DNA of 17,668 nucleotides, from the NCBI GenBank assembly GCA_039934475.1, contig JBDTMC010000124.1:1-17668 (forward strand). The letters run 5' to 3'. The stretch comes from JBDTMC01 sp039934475. Lineage in GTDB: Bacteria > Acidobacteriota > Terriglobia > Bryobacterales > Bryobacteraceae. Below the pieces are notes generated by a model that had not been told where the DNA came from, searched no databases, and worked only from the letters and a program-made list of their open reading frames with translations. A program made the translations under genes and the position numbers. Numbering within the stretch: the first letter of the stretch is position 1; the number at the start of each line of letters is the position of its first letter. Shown here piece by piece: positions 7,003 through 13,949 of the stretch.

Positions 7003-10000
7003 ATGATGCGGTGCGCTTGGTCTGCTTGCGTGGCGGTCGCGGTATTCTCCTTCGTTGCCTGCGCCCAGGAAAAGGCGAAAGAAGCCGATGTTTATACGGC
7101 GGAGACGTTCAGTGGCTTGCAACTTCGGAACGCCGGGCCGGCGCTGACCTCCGGCCGCGTGGGCGGCTTTGCAGTGGATCCGGGAAACCGGTCGCACTAC
7201 TTTGTTGCCGTGGCCTCGGGAGGCGTTTGGAAGACTGAGAATTCGGGCGTGACGTGGACTCCGGTCTTCGATTCGGAAGGATCGTATTCCATCGGCACTG
7301 TGGTGTTGGACCCGAAGAATCCGCAAGTGGTGTGGGTGGGCACGGGCGAAGCGAATAACCAGCGCAGTGTGTCGTGGGGCGATGGCGTTTATAAGTCCGA
7401 CGACGGTGGCAAGAGTTGGAAGAACATGGGTCTGAAGAGCTCTGAGCACATTGGCCGCATCGTCATCGACCCGCGCGACAGTAACACCGTGTATGTGGCG
7501 TCTCAGGGCGGTTTGTGGGGACCGGGCGGCGATCGCGGGCTCTACAAGACCACCGATGGCGGCAAGACCTGGAACGCGGTTTTGAGTATCAGTGAGAACA
7601 CGGGCGTCACGGATGTGGTGCTGGACCCGCGCAATCCCGATGTGTTGCTGGCGGCAGCGCATCAGCGGCGGCGGCATGTCTTTACGCTGATTCATGGCGG
7701 ACCTGAGAGTTCGCTGCAGAAGTCCACGGACGGTGGCAAGACTTGGACCAAGATTACTTCCGGTCTGCCGGCAGTGGAGTTGGGACGCATTGGGCTTGCT
7801 GTCGCGTCGCAGGAGACGGGTCTTGTTTACGCCACAGTGGAAGCGGCCGACGGCAAGAGCGGGATCTTCCGGTCTACCGATTTCGGACAAACCTGGGAGA
7901 AGCGCAGCGGTTACATTGCCCAGGCTATGTACTACGCGCAGTTGATTGTGGATCCGAAGAATCCCGAGCGCGTGTACATGCCCGATGTTGTGTTCAAAGT
8001 GTCCGACGATGGCGGCAAGAGCTTCCACGGGCTGGGCGAGAAGTTGAAGCATGTGGACAATCACACGATCTGGGTGGATCCGAAAGACACCGACTACTAC
8101 CTGGTGGGTTGCGACGGCGGTATCTATGAGAGCTTCGACCGCGGAGAAAACTGGCAGTTTAAAGCGAACCTTCCGGTGACACAGTTCTACGACGTGACGG
8201 TGGACGAGGCCAAGCCGTTCTATAACATCTACGGCGGCACTCAGGATAACTTCTCATTGGGCGGACCTTCGCGGACCGCGAGCGATCACGGCATCTTGAA
8301 CTCGGACTGGTTTGTGACCAATGGCGGCGATGGTTTTGTTTCTCGTGTGGATCCGAAGGACCCGAACACGGTGTATGCCGAATCGCAGTATGGCGGCCTG
8401 GTGCGATATGACCGGCACACGGGCGAAGCTGTCGGAATCCAGCCGCAGGAGGGCAAGAACGATACGCCGCTGCGATGGAACTGGGATTCGCCGCTGATCA
8501 TCAGCCCGCATTCGAACAGGCGGCTCTACTTCGCCGCCAATCGCCTGTACCGGAGCGATGACCGCGGCGATAGCTGGAAGGCCATCAGCGCCGATTTGAC
8601 GCGACAAGTGGACCGCAATCTGTTACCTGTGATGGGCAGGATCTGGAGCCCGGATGCGATCGCGAAGAACCAGTCCACGTCGCTGTACGATAACTGCACG
8701 GCGCTGGCGGAATCGCCGAAGAAGGAAGGCTTGCTGTATGTGGGCACCGACGACGGGTTGATCAATGTGAGCGAGAACGCGGGCGGGGTATGGCGGAAGA
8801 TGGAAAGCTTCAGCGGTGTTCCTGCGAACACGTATGTGGCGCGGCTGCTGGCTTCGCAGCATGAGGCGAACACGGTGTACGCGGCGTTCGATAACCACAA
8901 GAACGCGGACTATGCTCCGTACCTGCTGAAGAGTACCGATGCGGGCAAGACGTGGACGTCGATCAAGGGCGACCTGCCGGAGAAAGGCCCGGTGCTGGCG
9001 ATTGCCGAGGATCACGTGGATCCGAAGTTGCTATTTGCCGGCACGGAGTATGGGCTGTTCTTCACCAACGATGGCGGCGGGAGGTGGATCAAACTGACGG
9101 GCGGGATGCCGACGATCGCGGTGCGCGACCTGGCGATTCAGAAGCGCGAGAACGACCTGGTGGCGGCGACGTTTGGCCGCGGATTCGCCGTGTTGGACGA
9201 CTACACACCGTTGCGCGGCATCACTAAGACACAGTTGGAAAAGGATGTGTTGCTGTTTCCCGTGCGGTCGGCGCTGTTGTACGTGCCGACGCGGCAATAT
9301 GGATTGCGCGGCAAGGCGTTCCAGGGCGAGAGCTGGTATGCGGCGCCAAACCCGCCGTTCGGTGCAGTGTTCACTTACTATGTCAAGGACGGCTTGAAGA
9401 CGCGAAAGGAACGGCGGCAAGAGGTGGAGAAGGCGGCCAAGCCGATTGCGTATCCGACGATGGAGCAGTTGCGGGCCGAGGATGAGGAAGAGGCTCCGGC
9501 GATGCTATTCACAGTGACTGGCGCGGGTGGGAAGATGATTCGGATGGTGACGGGTCCGGTGGGGAAAGGCTTCCATCGCGTGGCTTGGGATCTGCGGGAG
9601 CCGGCGGCGTTGTTGGGTAAGCAGCGCGGCACCGACGAGGAAGAGAATCTGTTTGATGAGGAACCGGTGGGGCCATTCGTCGCGCCAGGCACTTATAAGG
9701 TGACGATGCATCAACGTGTGGAAGGCGTCACGAAGCAAGTGGGCGAGCCGCAGACGTTTCAGGTTGTGGGGGAAGCGACGGCGCCGGTATTCCAATCGAA
9801 GGCGGTGAAACTGCAGCGAGCGGTGACGGCTTCAATGGACGTGGCGAACGAAGCGAAGTCGAGAATTGATGCCTTGAAGAGAGCGCTGGATGCCGCGCCA
9901 GGCGCTACGGATAAGTTGAAGAGCGACGTTCGGGTGTTGGATAAGAGACTGGTGGCGATACTTACCGCGATGCGCGGCGATGTTACTCCGCGCAAGAGGA

Positions 10001-10239
10001 GCGAGCCTTCCCACGTGTCGATTGCGGAGCGCGTGAACGGGCTATTCGACCAGCGGCAGTTGAGTTCGCCGGCAACAAAGACGGCGGAAGAGCAGTATGA
10101 GATCGCGTCCGATCTGTTCGGCGCGGAATTGGCGAAACTGCGGGCTGTGGACGCGGATTTGAAGGCGCTGGAGAAGGAAGCCGAGGCCGCTGGCGCTCCG
10201 CCGACGCCGGGACGCTTGCCAGATTGGAAGAAGCAGTGA
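7003..10239 (+). CDS. Exported Asp-box (BNR/sortilin-like) beta-propeller protein
   Basis: The protein has 1078 residues. The N-terminus is an export signal (WSACVAVAVFSFVACAQ); cleavage could be signal peptidase I at ACA|Q or a lipoprotein-type cut before the Cys in FVAC. Residues 30-740 are propeller sequence with about eleven Asp-box motifs of the S-x-D-x-G-x-x-W type, near residues 79, 132, 184, 241, 291, 334, 377, 518, 590, 644 and 688 (for example SDDGGKSW, TTDGGKTW, STDGGKTW). That number suits two propellers as in the GH74/VPS10 superfamily. Residues about 835-915 look like an Ig or FlgD-type beta domain (GKGFHRVAWDLREP, APGTYKVTM), and 933-990 like a helical hairpin. Proteins of this build are common in Acidobacteria and Bacteroidota and are often called glycosyl hydrolase or VPS10-domain protein. 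No enzyme activity can be shown here. Its stop overlaps the start of the GntP gene, so the two are translated together. ATG at 7003 or 7006 could start it; only a weak G-rich stretch precedes them. Confidence 0.85.
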   Translation: MMRCAWSACVAVAVFSFVACAQEKAKEADVYTAETFSGLQLRNAGPALTSGRVGGFAVDPGNRSHYFVAVASGGVWKTENSGVTWTPVFDSEGSYSIGTVVLDPKNPQVVWVGTGEANNQRSVSWGDGVYKSDDGGKSWKNMGLKSSEHIGRIVIDPRDSNTVYVASQGGLWGPGGDRGLYKTTDGGKTWNAVLSISENTGVTDVVLDPRNPDVLLAAAHQRRRHVFTLIHGGPESSLQKSTDGGKTWTKITSGLPAVELGRIGLAVASQETGLVYATVEAADGKSGIFRSTDFGQTWEKRSGYIAQAMYYAQLIVDPKNPERVYMPDVVFKVSDDGGKSFHGLGEKLKHVDNHTIWVDPKDTDYYLVGCDGGIYESFDRGENWQFKANLPVTQFYDVTVDEAKPFYNIYGGTQDNFSLGGPSRTASDHGILNSDWFVTNGGDGFVSRVDPKDPNTVYAESQYGGLVRYDRHTGEAVGIQPQEGKNDTPLRWNWDSPLIISPHSNRRLYFAANRLYRSDDRGDSWKAISADLTRQVDRNLLPVMGRIWSPDAIAKNQSTSLYDNCTALAESPKKEGLLYVGTDDGLINVSENAGGVWRKMESFSGVPANTYVARLLASQHEANTVYAAFDNHKNADYAPYLLKSTDAGKTWTSIKGDLPEKGPVLAIAEDHVDPKLLFAGTEYGLFFTNDGGGRWIKLTGGMPTIAVRDLAIQKRENDLVAATFGRGFAVLDDYTPLRGITKTQLEKDVLLFPVRSALLYVPTRQYGLRGKAFQGESWYAAPNPPFGAVFTYYVKDGLKTRKERRQEVEKAAKPIAYPTMEQLRAEDEEEAPAMLFTVTGAGGKMIRMVTGPVGKGFHRVAWDLREPAALLGKQRGTDEEENLFDEEPVGPFVAPGTYKVTMHQRVEGVTKQVGEPQTFQVVGEATAPVFQSKAVKLQRAVTASMDVANEAKSRIDALKRALDAAPGATDKLKSDVRVLDKRLVAILTAMRGDVTPRKRSEPSHVSIAERVNGLFDQRQLSSPATKTAEEQYEIASDLFGAELAKLRAVDADLKALEKEAEAAGAPPTPGRLPDWKKQ
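10226..10230 (+). promoter_or_regulatory. Ribosome binding site that decides the GntP start
   Basis: GGAAG (within GGAAGAAG) lies 8 nt before the ATG at 10239, inside the last codons of the propeller gene. It favours ATG 10239 over the in-frame TTG at 10224, which would place the start before its own Shine-Dalgarno. Confidence 0.6.
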
Positions 10240-11573
10240 TGCCCGCGGGTAACGTGCTGATCGTCTATACGCTGGGCGCGATTGCGCTACTGCTGTTCCT
10301 GATTCTCTACGTGCGGCTGCATGCTTTTCTGGCGTTGATGCTGACCAGCATGGCGTTAGGGTTGACGTGCGGAATGGCTCCGCTGAAGGTGCTGAAGTCG
10401 ATGCAGGCGGGGTTCGGCGAAGCGTTAGGGTTCATCGCGGTGGTGGTGGCGTTGGGCGCGATGATCGGACGGTATCTGGAGCACTCGGGCGGCGGGCGCG
10501 CGCTGGCGGACTGGCTGTTGGATAAGTTCGGACCAGAGCGGGCGATTTGGGCGGTGCTGCTGTCGTCCTTTCTGGTGGGGCTGCCGATCTTCTTCGAAGT
10601 CGGATTCATTATCCTGGTGCCGCTGGCGTGGAGTTTGACCCGTGAATCGAAGCGATCGTTGTTGTACTTCGGGCTGCCGATTGCGGCGGCGCTAACGGTG
10701 ACGCATGCGATGGTGCCTCCGCATCCGGCTCCGGCGGCGGCAGCGCAGTTGTTAGGAGCGGACCTGGGGAAGGCGATCCTGTTTGGCGCGGCGCTCTCGA
10801 TCCCGATGGCGATTGCGGGCGGGATCTTCTACGGACCGTGGATCGCGAAGAGGTTGTATATTCCGGTGCCTCCGCATGCCGTGGAACCGCCGGCAGTAAG
10901 TTCGCACAAGGTACCGTCGGTGGGGTTAGTAGTGTTACTCCTGGTGTTGCCCGTGCTGTTGATTTTCGCTTCCACAATAGCGGGCATGGTAAAGCTGCCG
11001 GGGCAGGCTGCCTTTGATTTCTTCGGACATCCGTTTACGGCGCTGACGGTGACTACTCTGGCGGCGATGTACTTCCTTGGCGCGCGCTGCGGACTGGACC
11101 GGGAAGGGCTGGCGACAATGGCGACGCAGTCCCTGTTGCCGATAGGATCGCTGCTGGCGATCATGGGCGGCGGTGGCGCGTTCAAGCAAGTGATTGTGGA
11201 TTCGGGAGTGGGTCCGTATGCCGGGAAGCTGTTGGCGTCGTCAAGCGTGTCGCCGCTGCTAGTGGCGTATATCGTGGCGGCGGGGATGCGGGTGGCGCAG
11301 GGGTCGGCGACGGTGGCGATTATTACGGCGGCGGGGATTGTGGCTCCGCTGGTGAAGGGGATTCCGGGCTATTCGCCGGAGATGATTTTGCTGGCGCTGT
11401 GCTGCGGGGGGACAGTGCTTTCGCACGTAAACGACGCGGGGTTCTGGTTGGTGAATCAGTCGTTCGGAATGACGGTGCCGCAGACATTGCGGTCGTGGAC
11501 GGCGATGAAGGTGATCACGTCGGGAGTGGGGATCGCGATTGTGTTGCTGGCGCAGTTGGTCTTGAGCTGGTGA
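10239..11573 (+). CDS. GntP-family gluconate/sugar-acid:H+ symporter
   Basis: The protein has 444 residues, typical for the family, and is hydrophobic throughout with about 12-14 membrane segments. Family-like stretches include SGGGRALADWLLDKFGPERA, SSFLVGLPIFFEVGFIILVP (about residues 108-127), ALTVTHAMVPPHPAPAAAA (about 150-168) and CCGGTVLSHVNDAGFWLV near the C-terminus. GntP permeases import gluconate and related sugar acids with protons across the inner membrane; relatives carry 2-keto-3-deoxygluconate, idonate or D-serine, so the substrate is open. The ATG shares its A with the TGA of the propeller gene (TGATG). It has a Shine-Dalgarno within that gene, which means translational coupling. 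No sugar-acid kinase, dehydratase or regulator is in the window. Confidence 0.92.
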   Translation: MPAGNVLIVYTLGAIALLLFLILYVRLHAFLALMLTSMALGLTCGMAPLKVLKSMQAGFGEALGFIAVVVALGAMIGRYLEHSGGGRALADWLLDKFGPERAIWAVLLSSFLVGLPIFFEVGFIILVPLAWSLTRESKRSLLYFGLPIAAALTVTHAMVPPHPAPAAAAQLLGADLGKAILFGAALSIPMAIAGGIFYGPWIAKRLYIPVPPHAVEPPAVSSHKVPSVGLVVLLLVLPVLLIFASTIAGMVKLPGQAAFDFFGHPFTALTVTTLAAMYFLGARCGLDREGLATMATQSLLPIGSLLAIMGGGGAFKQVIVDSGVGPYAGKLLASSSVSPLLVAYIVAAGMRVAQGSATVAIITAAGIVAPLVKGIPGYSPEMILLALCCGGTVLSHVNDAGFWLVNQSFGMTVPQTLRSWTAMKVITSGVGIAIVLLAQLVLSW

Positions 11574-11791
11574 GGGGTGATGGGCGTTGTGATGGGCAAA
11601 GCACTATCGGTCGCGGATTAACGCCGATCAGTTAGCAGAGTCCGGCTGCGAATGAGCGCCGAAGCCCAGCTCTTTGATCCTTGAATATCCTAGCAAGCCA
11701 AACCTCTACGGCCGATACCTCGAAGGATCGTTCACGAGATTTGGATACGCGACTTCCCGAGACCTTCCTGCGAGGGTCCTTCAAATGATGA
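11574..11791. other. Intergenic region between the GntP and brnT genes, no gene recognised
   Basis: About 220 nt with no convincing reading frame on either strand and no clear intrinsic terminator after the GntP gene. A separated 7-bp inverted repeat (GATCCTT at 11676-11682, AAGGATC at 11723-11729) is present, but without a U tract or an extended stem. Its base composition is more even than the flanking genes. It may be the left junction of the toxin-antitoxin insertion (inference). Confidence 0.5.
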
Positions 11792-11804
11792 TATAACTGT
11801 TATA
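11792..11804 (+). promoter_or_regulatory. Candidate BrnA operator: perfect 6-1-6 palindrome over the brnTA promoter
   Basis: TATAAC-T-GTTATA is a perfect inverted repeat that overlaps the -10 box and ends 5 nt before the brnT ATG. BrnA-type ribbon-helix-helix antitoxins are known to repress their own promoters by binding such elements. Assigning this one to BrnA is inference from its position. Confidence 0.6.
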
Positions 11805-11806
11805 CT
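11798..11806 (+). promoter_or_regulatory. Extended -10 promoter of brnTA
   Basis: TG-T-TATACT is an extended -10 (TGn-TATACT). It ends only 3 nt before the brnT ATG at 11810, so the mRNA has essentially no leader and no Shine-Dalgarno. The -35 is poor (TTCAAA at 11780-11785, 15-nt spacer), which suits an extended -10 promoter. Confidence 0.55.
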
Positions 11807-11809
11807 CCG

Positions 11810-12082
11810 ATGCGGTTCCACTATGACAGGGAAAAGAGCCGCGCAGTCAAGCTGAAACATGGCATCAGCTTGCAAGAGGCCCAGGAAATCTTCGATCAGA
11901 CCTATATCGTCGATCAGAAGAGCGACGATCCGGCCCAGTTCCGTGCAATCGGTTGGTGTCGCGGCCGGTTGTGTTCTGTAATATTCGAGGTCCGGCAGGA
12001 CATTATGGGAGAGTACTACCATTTCGTCACGGCTTGGAAGGCAACTCAGGAAGAGGAGCGAGACTATGCGAAAAACATCTGA
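11810..12082 (+). CDS. brnT: BrnT family toxin (DUF497) of a type II toxin-antitoxin system
   Basis: The protein has 90 residues, full length for the family. BrnT toxins are small RelE-fold ribonucleases that stop translation and are held inactive by BrnA. Visible landmarks: the N-terminal FHYDREKSRAVKLKHGIS (family pattern F-x-x-D-x-x-K...KHG-[IV]-S), EAQEIFDQ, RAIGWCRGRL at 45-54, and the C-terminal HFVTAWKATQEEERDYAKN. The usual S-A-R-K-A-T near the C-terminus reads T-A-W-K-A-T here (Trp76 where many members have Arg), which may affect activity or mark a subfamily. It overlaps brnA by 17 nt, the normal toxin-first order. The ATG at 11810 is required to keep the N-terminal F-x-x-D motif. 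Confidence 0.9.
   Translation: MRFHYDREKSRAVKLKHGISLQEAQEIFDQTYIVDQKSDDPAQFRAIGWCRGRLCSVIFEVRQDIMGEYYHFVTAWKATQEEERDYAKNI
12053..12058 (+). promoter_or_regulatory. Ribosome binding site of brnA
   Basis: GAGGAG lies 7 nt before the brnA ATG at 12066, inside the end of brnT. The toxin lacks a Shine-Dalgarno while the antitoxin has a strong one, which could favour making more antitoxin than toxin. Confidence 0.65.
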
Positions 12083-12353
12083 TCCTGTGGCGACGACTCG
12101 AAAAGGTAGAACGGCCGATGAGATCGCGTCGATGGCGTCTCGCGGCGAGGACATTTCGGGGTATTTCACGAAGAAGTTTACGGTATTTAAGCCGATCCGG
12201 CGCGTGAACGTCGATCTCACCGAGGGAATGTTGCGCCAACTCGACGAGCGGGCCGCACGTCTGAACGTCAGCCGCCAGGCAGTCATCAAGACCTTGCTGG
12301 CGCAGGCGCTAAGCCAACAACCGGCGCAGAAGCGGCAGACGAAGACCGGCTAG
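12066..12353 (+). CDS. brnA: BrnA family antitoxin (ribbon-helix-helix repressor)
   Basis: The protein has 95 residues. The N-terminal half (RTADEIASMASRGEDISGYF) matches the BrnA toxin-binding region pattern, and F-x-P-x-R-R-V-N-V-D-L opens the DNA-binding part. RRVNVDLTEGMLRQLDERAA, then RLNVSRQAVIKTLLAQAL (about 50-83), is a CopG/RHH fold: one beta strand, then helix A, turn NVSRQ and helix B. It neutralises BrnT and represses the promoter through its RHH dimer. The ATG at 12066 is inside brnT with a 17-nt overlap and a strong Shine-Dalgarno. The C-terminal tail (QQPAQKRQTKTG) is basic and probably disordered. Confidence 0.9.
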   Translation: MRKTSDPVATTRKGRTADEIASMASRGEDISGYFTKKFTVFKPIRRVNVDLTEGMLRQLDERAARLNVSRQAVIKTLLAQALSQQPAQKRQTKTG

Positions 12354-12362
12354 CGAAGTCCT

Positions 12363-12387
12363 GGCACGGGGCGGCTTGGCCGGTGCC
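12363..12387 (+). terminator. Weak hairpin after brnA, possible terminator
   Basis: GGCAC at 12363-12367 pairs with GTGCC at 12383-12387, and the GC-rich loop can extend the stem by a few pairs. No T-run follows, so it is not a canonical intrinsic terminator. It would separate brnTA from the next gene, which has its own -10 box. Confidence 0.3.
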
Positions 12388-12404
12388 GCCAGTTAGCGGG
12401 GCGG

Positions 12405-12410
12405 TACAAT
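12405..12410 (+). promoter_or_regulatory. -10 box TACAAT of the gene at 12417 (leaderless type)
   Basis: TACAAT is one base off the consensus. Exactly 6 nt (CCCGTT) separate it from the ATG at 12417, and no Shine-Dalgarno is present. A TTGGCC at 12376-12381 is too far upstream (23 nt) for a normal -35. Confidence 0.5.
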
Positions 12411-12416
12411 CCCGTT

Positions 12417-13853
12417 ATGCGGTTGGGAGTATTGATCGCGGCGCTTTTTGTGGGCGTGGCTGCGGCCCAGGAGGTTCCGACGATCAATTTGGGCGGCATC
12501 GTGCCTAACAAACCAGGCGCGGCGGGGCCGATTACTCCAGGTATCGAACTCGCTATCTACGGGCAGCACCTCGGTCCCAAGACCGGCTGTAAGGGCGGGA
12601 GCGGATGGGGAGACCCTAAGCCGGTATGCGGAACCTCTGTTACTGTGAGCGGAGAGCCGGCAGCGCTGCTGTACGTGCAGGAGCAGCAGATCAATGTCCG
12701 AGTTCCGTACAACGTACCCACCGAGGGGGATGTGCCCTTCGTGGTTAGGAGGGAAGGACGCGCGAGCACAGCCACGCTGGTGCACTTCTCGCCCTACACC
12801 GCGGCCATTACATCCTCGGGCACCGCCTACGTTGGTATGCCCATCTGGATCGAAATCCAGTTACCCGATCCGCTGGGGTACTCGCTTCGATATCCCGTAG
12901 CGAGCTATCCAGAGGATTTCGGAGGTCACTGGTTTGAAGTGCGCCAGAATGGCGTTCTGCTGCGTCCCATCGTTCACCGGCAGTCTCCTCGAATTTCGAG
13001 TGGCATCGGAGGACTCGGGTCGGTGGGCCGGGGTTCGCTCATCGGGCTTCCGCACGAGCCAAAGAACCGGCGCCGGCTGCCGCTGCACCTCGCCTATCGC
13101 TTCGACAAACCCGGCTCATACGAAGTGCGATACGTTGGCTACGACTTTCGTTACCCAACTCAGAAACACGTCCTGGTGCGTTCTGCTTGGATACCCCTGG
13201 AGGTCGAGGCGTTTTCGGCACTCAAGCGGCAGGCGTGGCTAGAATCAATGCGAGGCAAGCGGCCTGCAGATGCGGTGGAATTGCTTAGCGACTACCTGCC
13301 GTCTCTGCTGGCCGTGCCCGACGCGACCGTGTTATCTCTTTTGACGAATGCCCTGTACCATTCGGAAAGTTCAGTCCGCAACTATACTTGCAACGCCCTG
13401 GATTTGTTCGACGACGCGCTGATCGCTAGCTGGATTCCGCGAACCGTCCGGGCGAATGGCCCCACTCCTGAGCTGGCCTATGTGCTGAGTTGGCGTCGCC
13501 CTTCCTTTCAGGCGCGCGGCGGCGAAATCGCCAACTCCGTGCTGTCTTACATGAAATCAACGTCTCCGTTGCTGGTCGCGGGGGCGCTCCAGAGCCTGTA
13601 TTTCATGAAGCCGGTTTATGACTGGAGCAGCCATCCCGATCTTCCGGTGCTTATGGACCGCACGGTGGCCGGCGAAGCCGAACGCCTGATCGAGACGCAC
13701 AACGCCACCATCCTGCAACCTCTTGCACTGTATCTGGGCACGTGGAAGGACGAGAGATCGCGCATACTGTTACGCCGGCTGGTAACTGAAGGCACAGTGC
13801 GTGAGCAGGCAGAGATCTGTCTTCGCTGGATGGGAGCGGACACCCCTCACTGA
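12417..13853 (+). CDS. Secreted protein with N-terminal TIGR03437-like domain and helical (HEAT-like) C-terminus
   Basis: The protein has 478 residues. Signal peptide: MRLGVLIAALFVGVAAAQ. Residues about 25-120 resemble the TIGR03437 domain first described from Solibacter: a G-x-x-L-A-I-Y-G-Q-x-L-G strand, then VSGEPAALLYVQEQQINVRVP, where 'Y-V-x-x-x-Q-I-N-x-x-V-P' is the hallmark (Q91-I92-N93). In known members this domain usually ends the protein; here it comes right after the signal peptide. C58 and C71 could form a disulphide. Residues about 125-270 are a beta-rich stretch. From about 282 to the end the sequence is helical with regularly spaced Leu and Ala (RPADAVELLSDYLPSLL, LLVAGALQSLYFM, RILLRRLVTEG), like HEAT repeats. 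No catalytic motif is visible; the function is unknown, probably binding in the periplasm or at the cell surface. It carries its own leaderless-type promoter. Confidence 0.75.
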   Translation: MRLGVLIAALFVGVAAAQEVPTINLGGIVPNKPGAAGPITPGIELAIYGQHLGPKTGCKGGSGWGDPKPVCGTSVTVSGEPAALLYVQEQQINVRVPYNVPTEGDVPFVVRREGRASTATLVHFSPYTAAITSSGTAYVGMPIWIEIQLPDPLGYSLRYPVASYPEDFGGHWFEVRQNGVLLRPIVHRQSPRISSGIGGLGSVGRGSLIGLPHEPKNRRRLPLHLAYRFDKPGSYEVRYVGYDFRYPTQKHVLVRSAWIPLEVEAFSALKRQAWLESMRGKRPADAVELLSDYLPSLLAVPDATVLSLLTNALYHSESSVRNYTCNALDLFDDALIASWIPRTVRANGPTPELAYVLSWRRPSFQARGGEIANSVLSYMKSTSPLLVAGALQSLYFMKPVYDWSSHPDLPVLMDRTVAGEAERLIETHNATILQPLALYLGTWKDERSRILLRRLVTEGTVREQAEICLRWMGADTPH

Positions 13854-13861
13854 CACGCCTT

Positions 13862-13890
13862 TTCACTTTTTGGGAGAAAGTCTGTAATAT
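13862..13890 (+). promoter_or_regulatory. Sigma-70-type promoter of the ADOP permease gene
   Basis: -35 TTCACT (13862-13867), a 17-nt spacer, and -10 TAATAT (13885-13890). Both boxes fit the consensus reasonably and the spacing is ideal. Transcription would begin near 13897, giving a leader of about 53 nt with a strong Shine-Dalgarno, unlike the leaderless genes nearby. Confidence 0.6.
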
Positions 13891-13891
13891 C

Positions 13892-13933
13892 TACTGTCGG
13901 GATGTCGAAACGGCGAGGCGCCAAACGACAGTA
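13892..13933. repeat. Perfect 8-bp inverted repeat upstream of the ADOP permease
   Basis: TACTGTCG at 13892-13899 is the exact reverse complement of CGACAGTA at 13926-13933, separated by 26 nt. Within the spacer GGCG-AGG-CGCC forms a smaller hairpin. The left arm overlaps the predicted transcription start, and the right arm ends 5 nt before the Shine-Dalgarno. It could be a repressor site or a leader hairpin. Confidence 0.5.
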
Positions 13934-13938
13934 TGGCT

Positions 13939-13944
13939 AGGAGG
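13939..13944 (+). promoter_or_regulatory. Strong ribosome binding site of the ADOP permease
   Basis: AGGAGG followed by GTGAA and then the ATG at 13950; a full consensus Shine-Dalgarno with 5-nt spacing. It fixes the start codon. Confidence 0.8.
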
Positions 13945-13949
13945 GTGAA

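Noticed and set aside
6943..8064. 373-codon minus-strand frame
   Set aside because: It is antisense to the Asp-box repeats and rich in His and Arg in a periodic way that mirrors those repeats. No start signal or family match.
10224..10238. TTG at 10224 as start of the GntP gene
   Set aside because: The Shine-Dalgarno GGAAG lies just after it and is correctly spaced for ATG 10239, which also gives stop-start coupling with the upstream gene.
11676..11729. Inverted repeat GATCCTT...AAGGATC as a transposon end or terminator
   Set aside because: Only 7 bp with a 40-nt spacer, no T-run, no target duplication and no transposase; chance is likely at this length.
11732..12289. 185-codon minus-strand frame over brnTA
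   Set aside because: It is antisense to two genes with clear family matches and an operator; no recognisable protein features.
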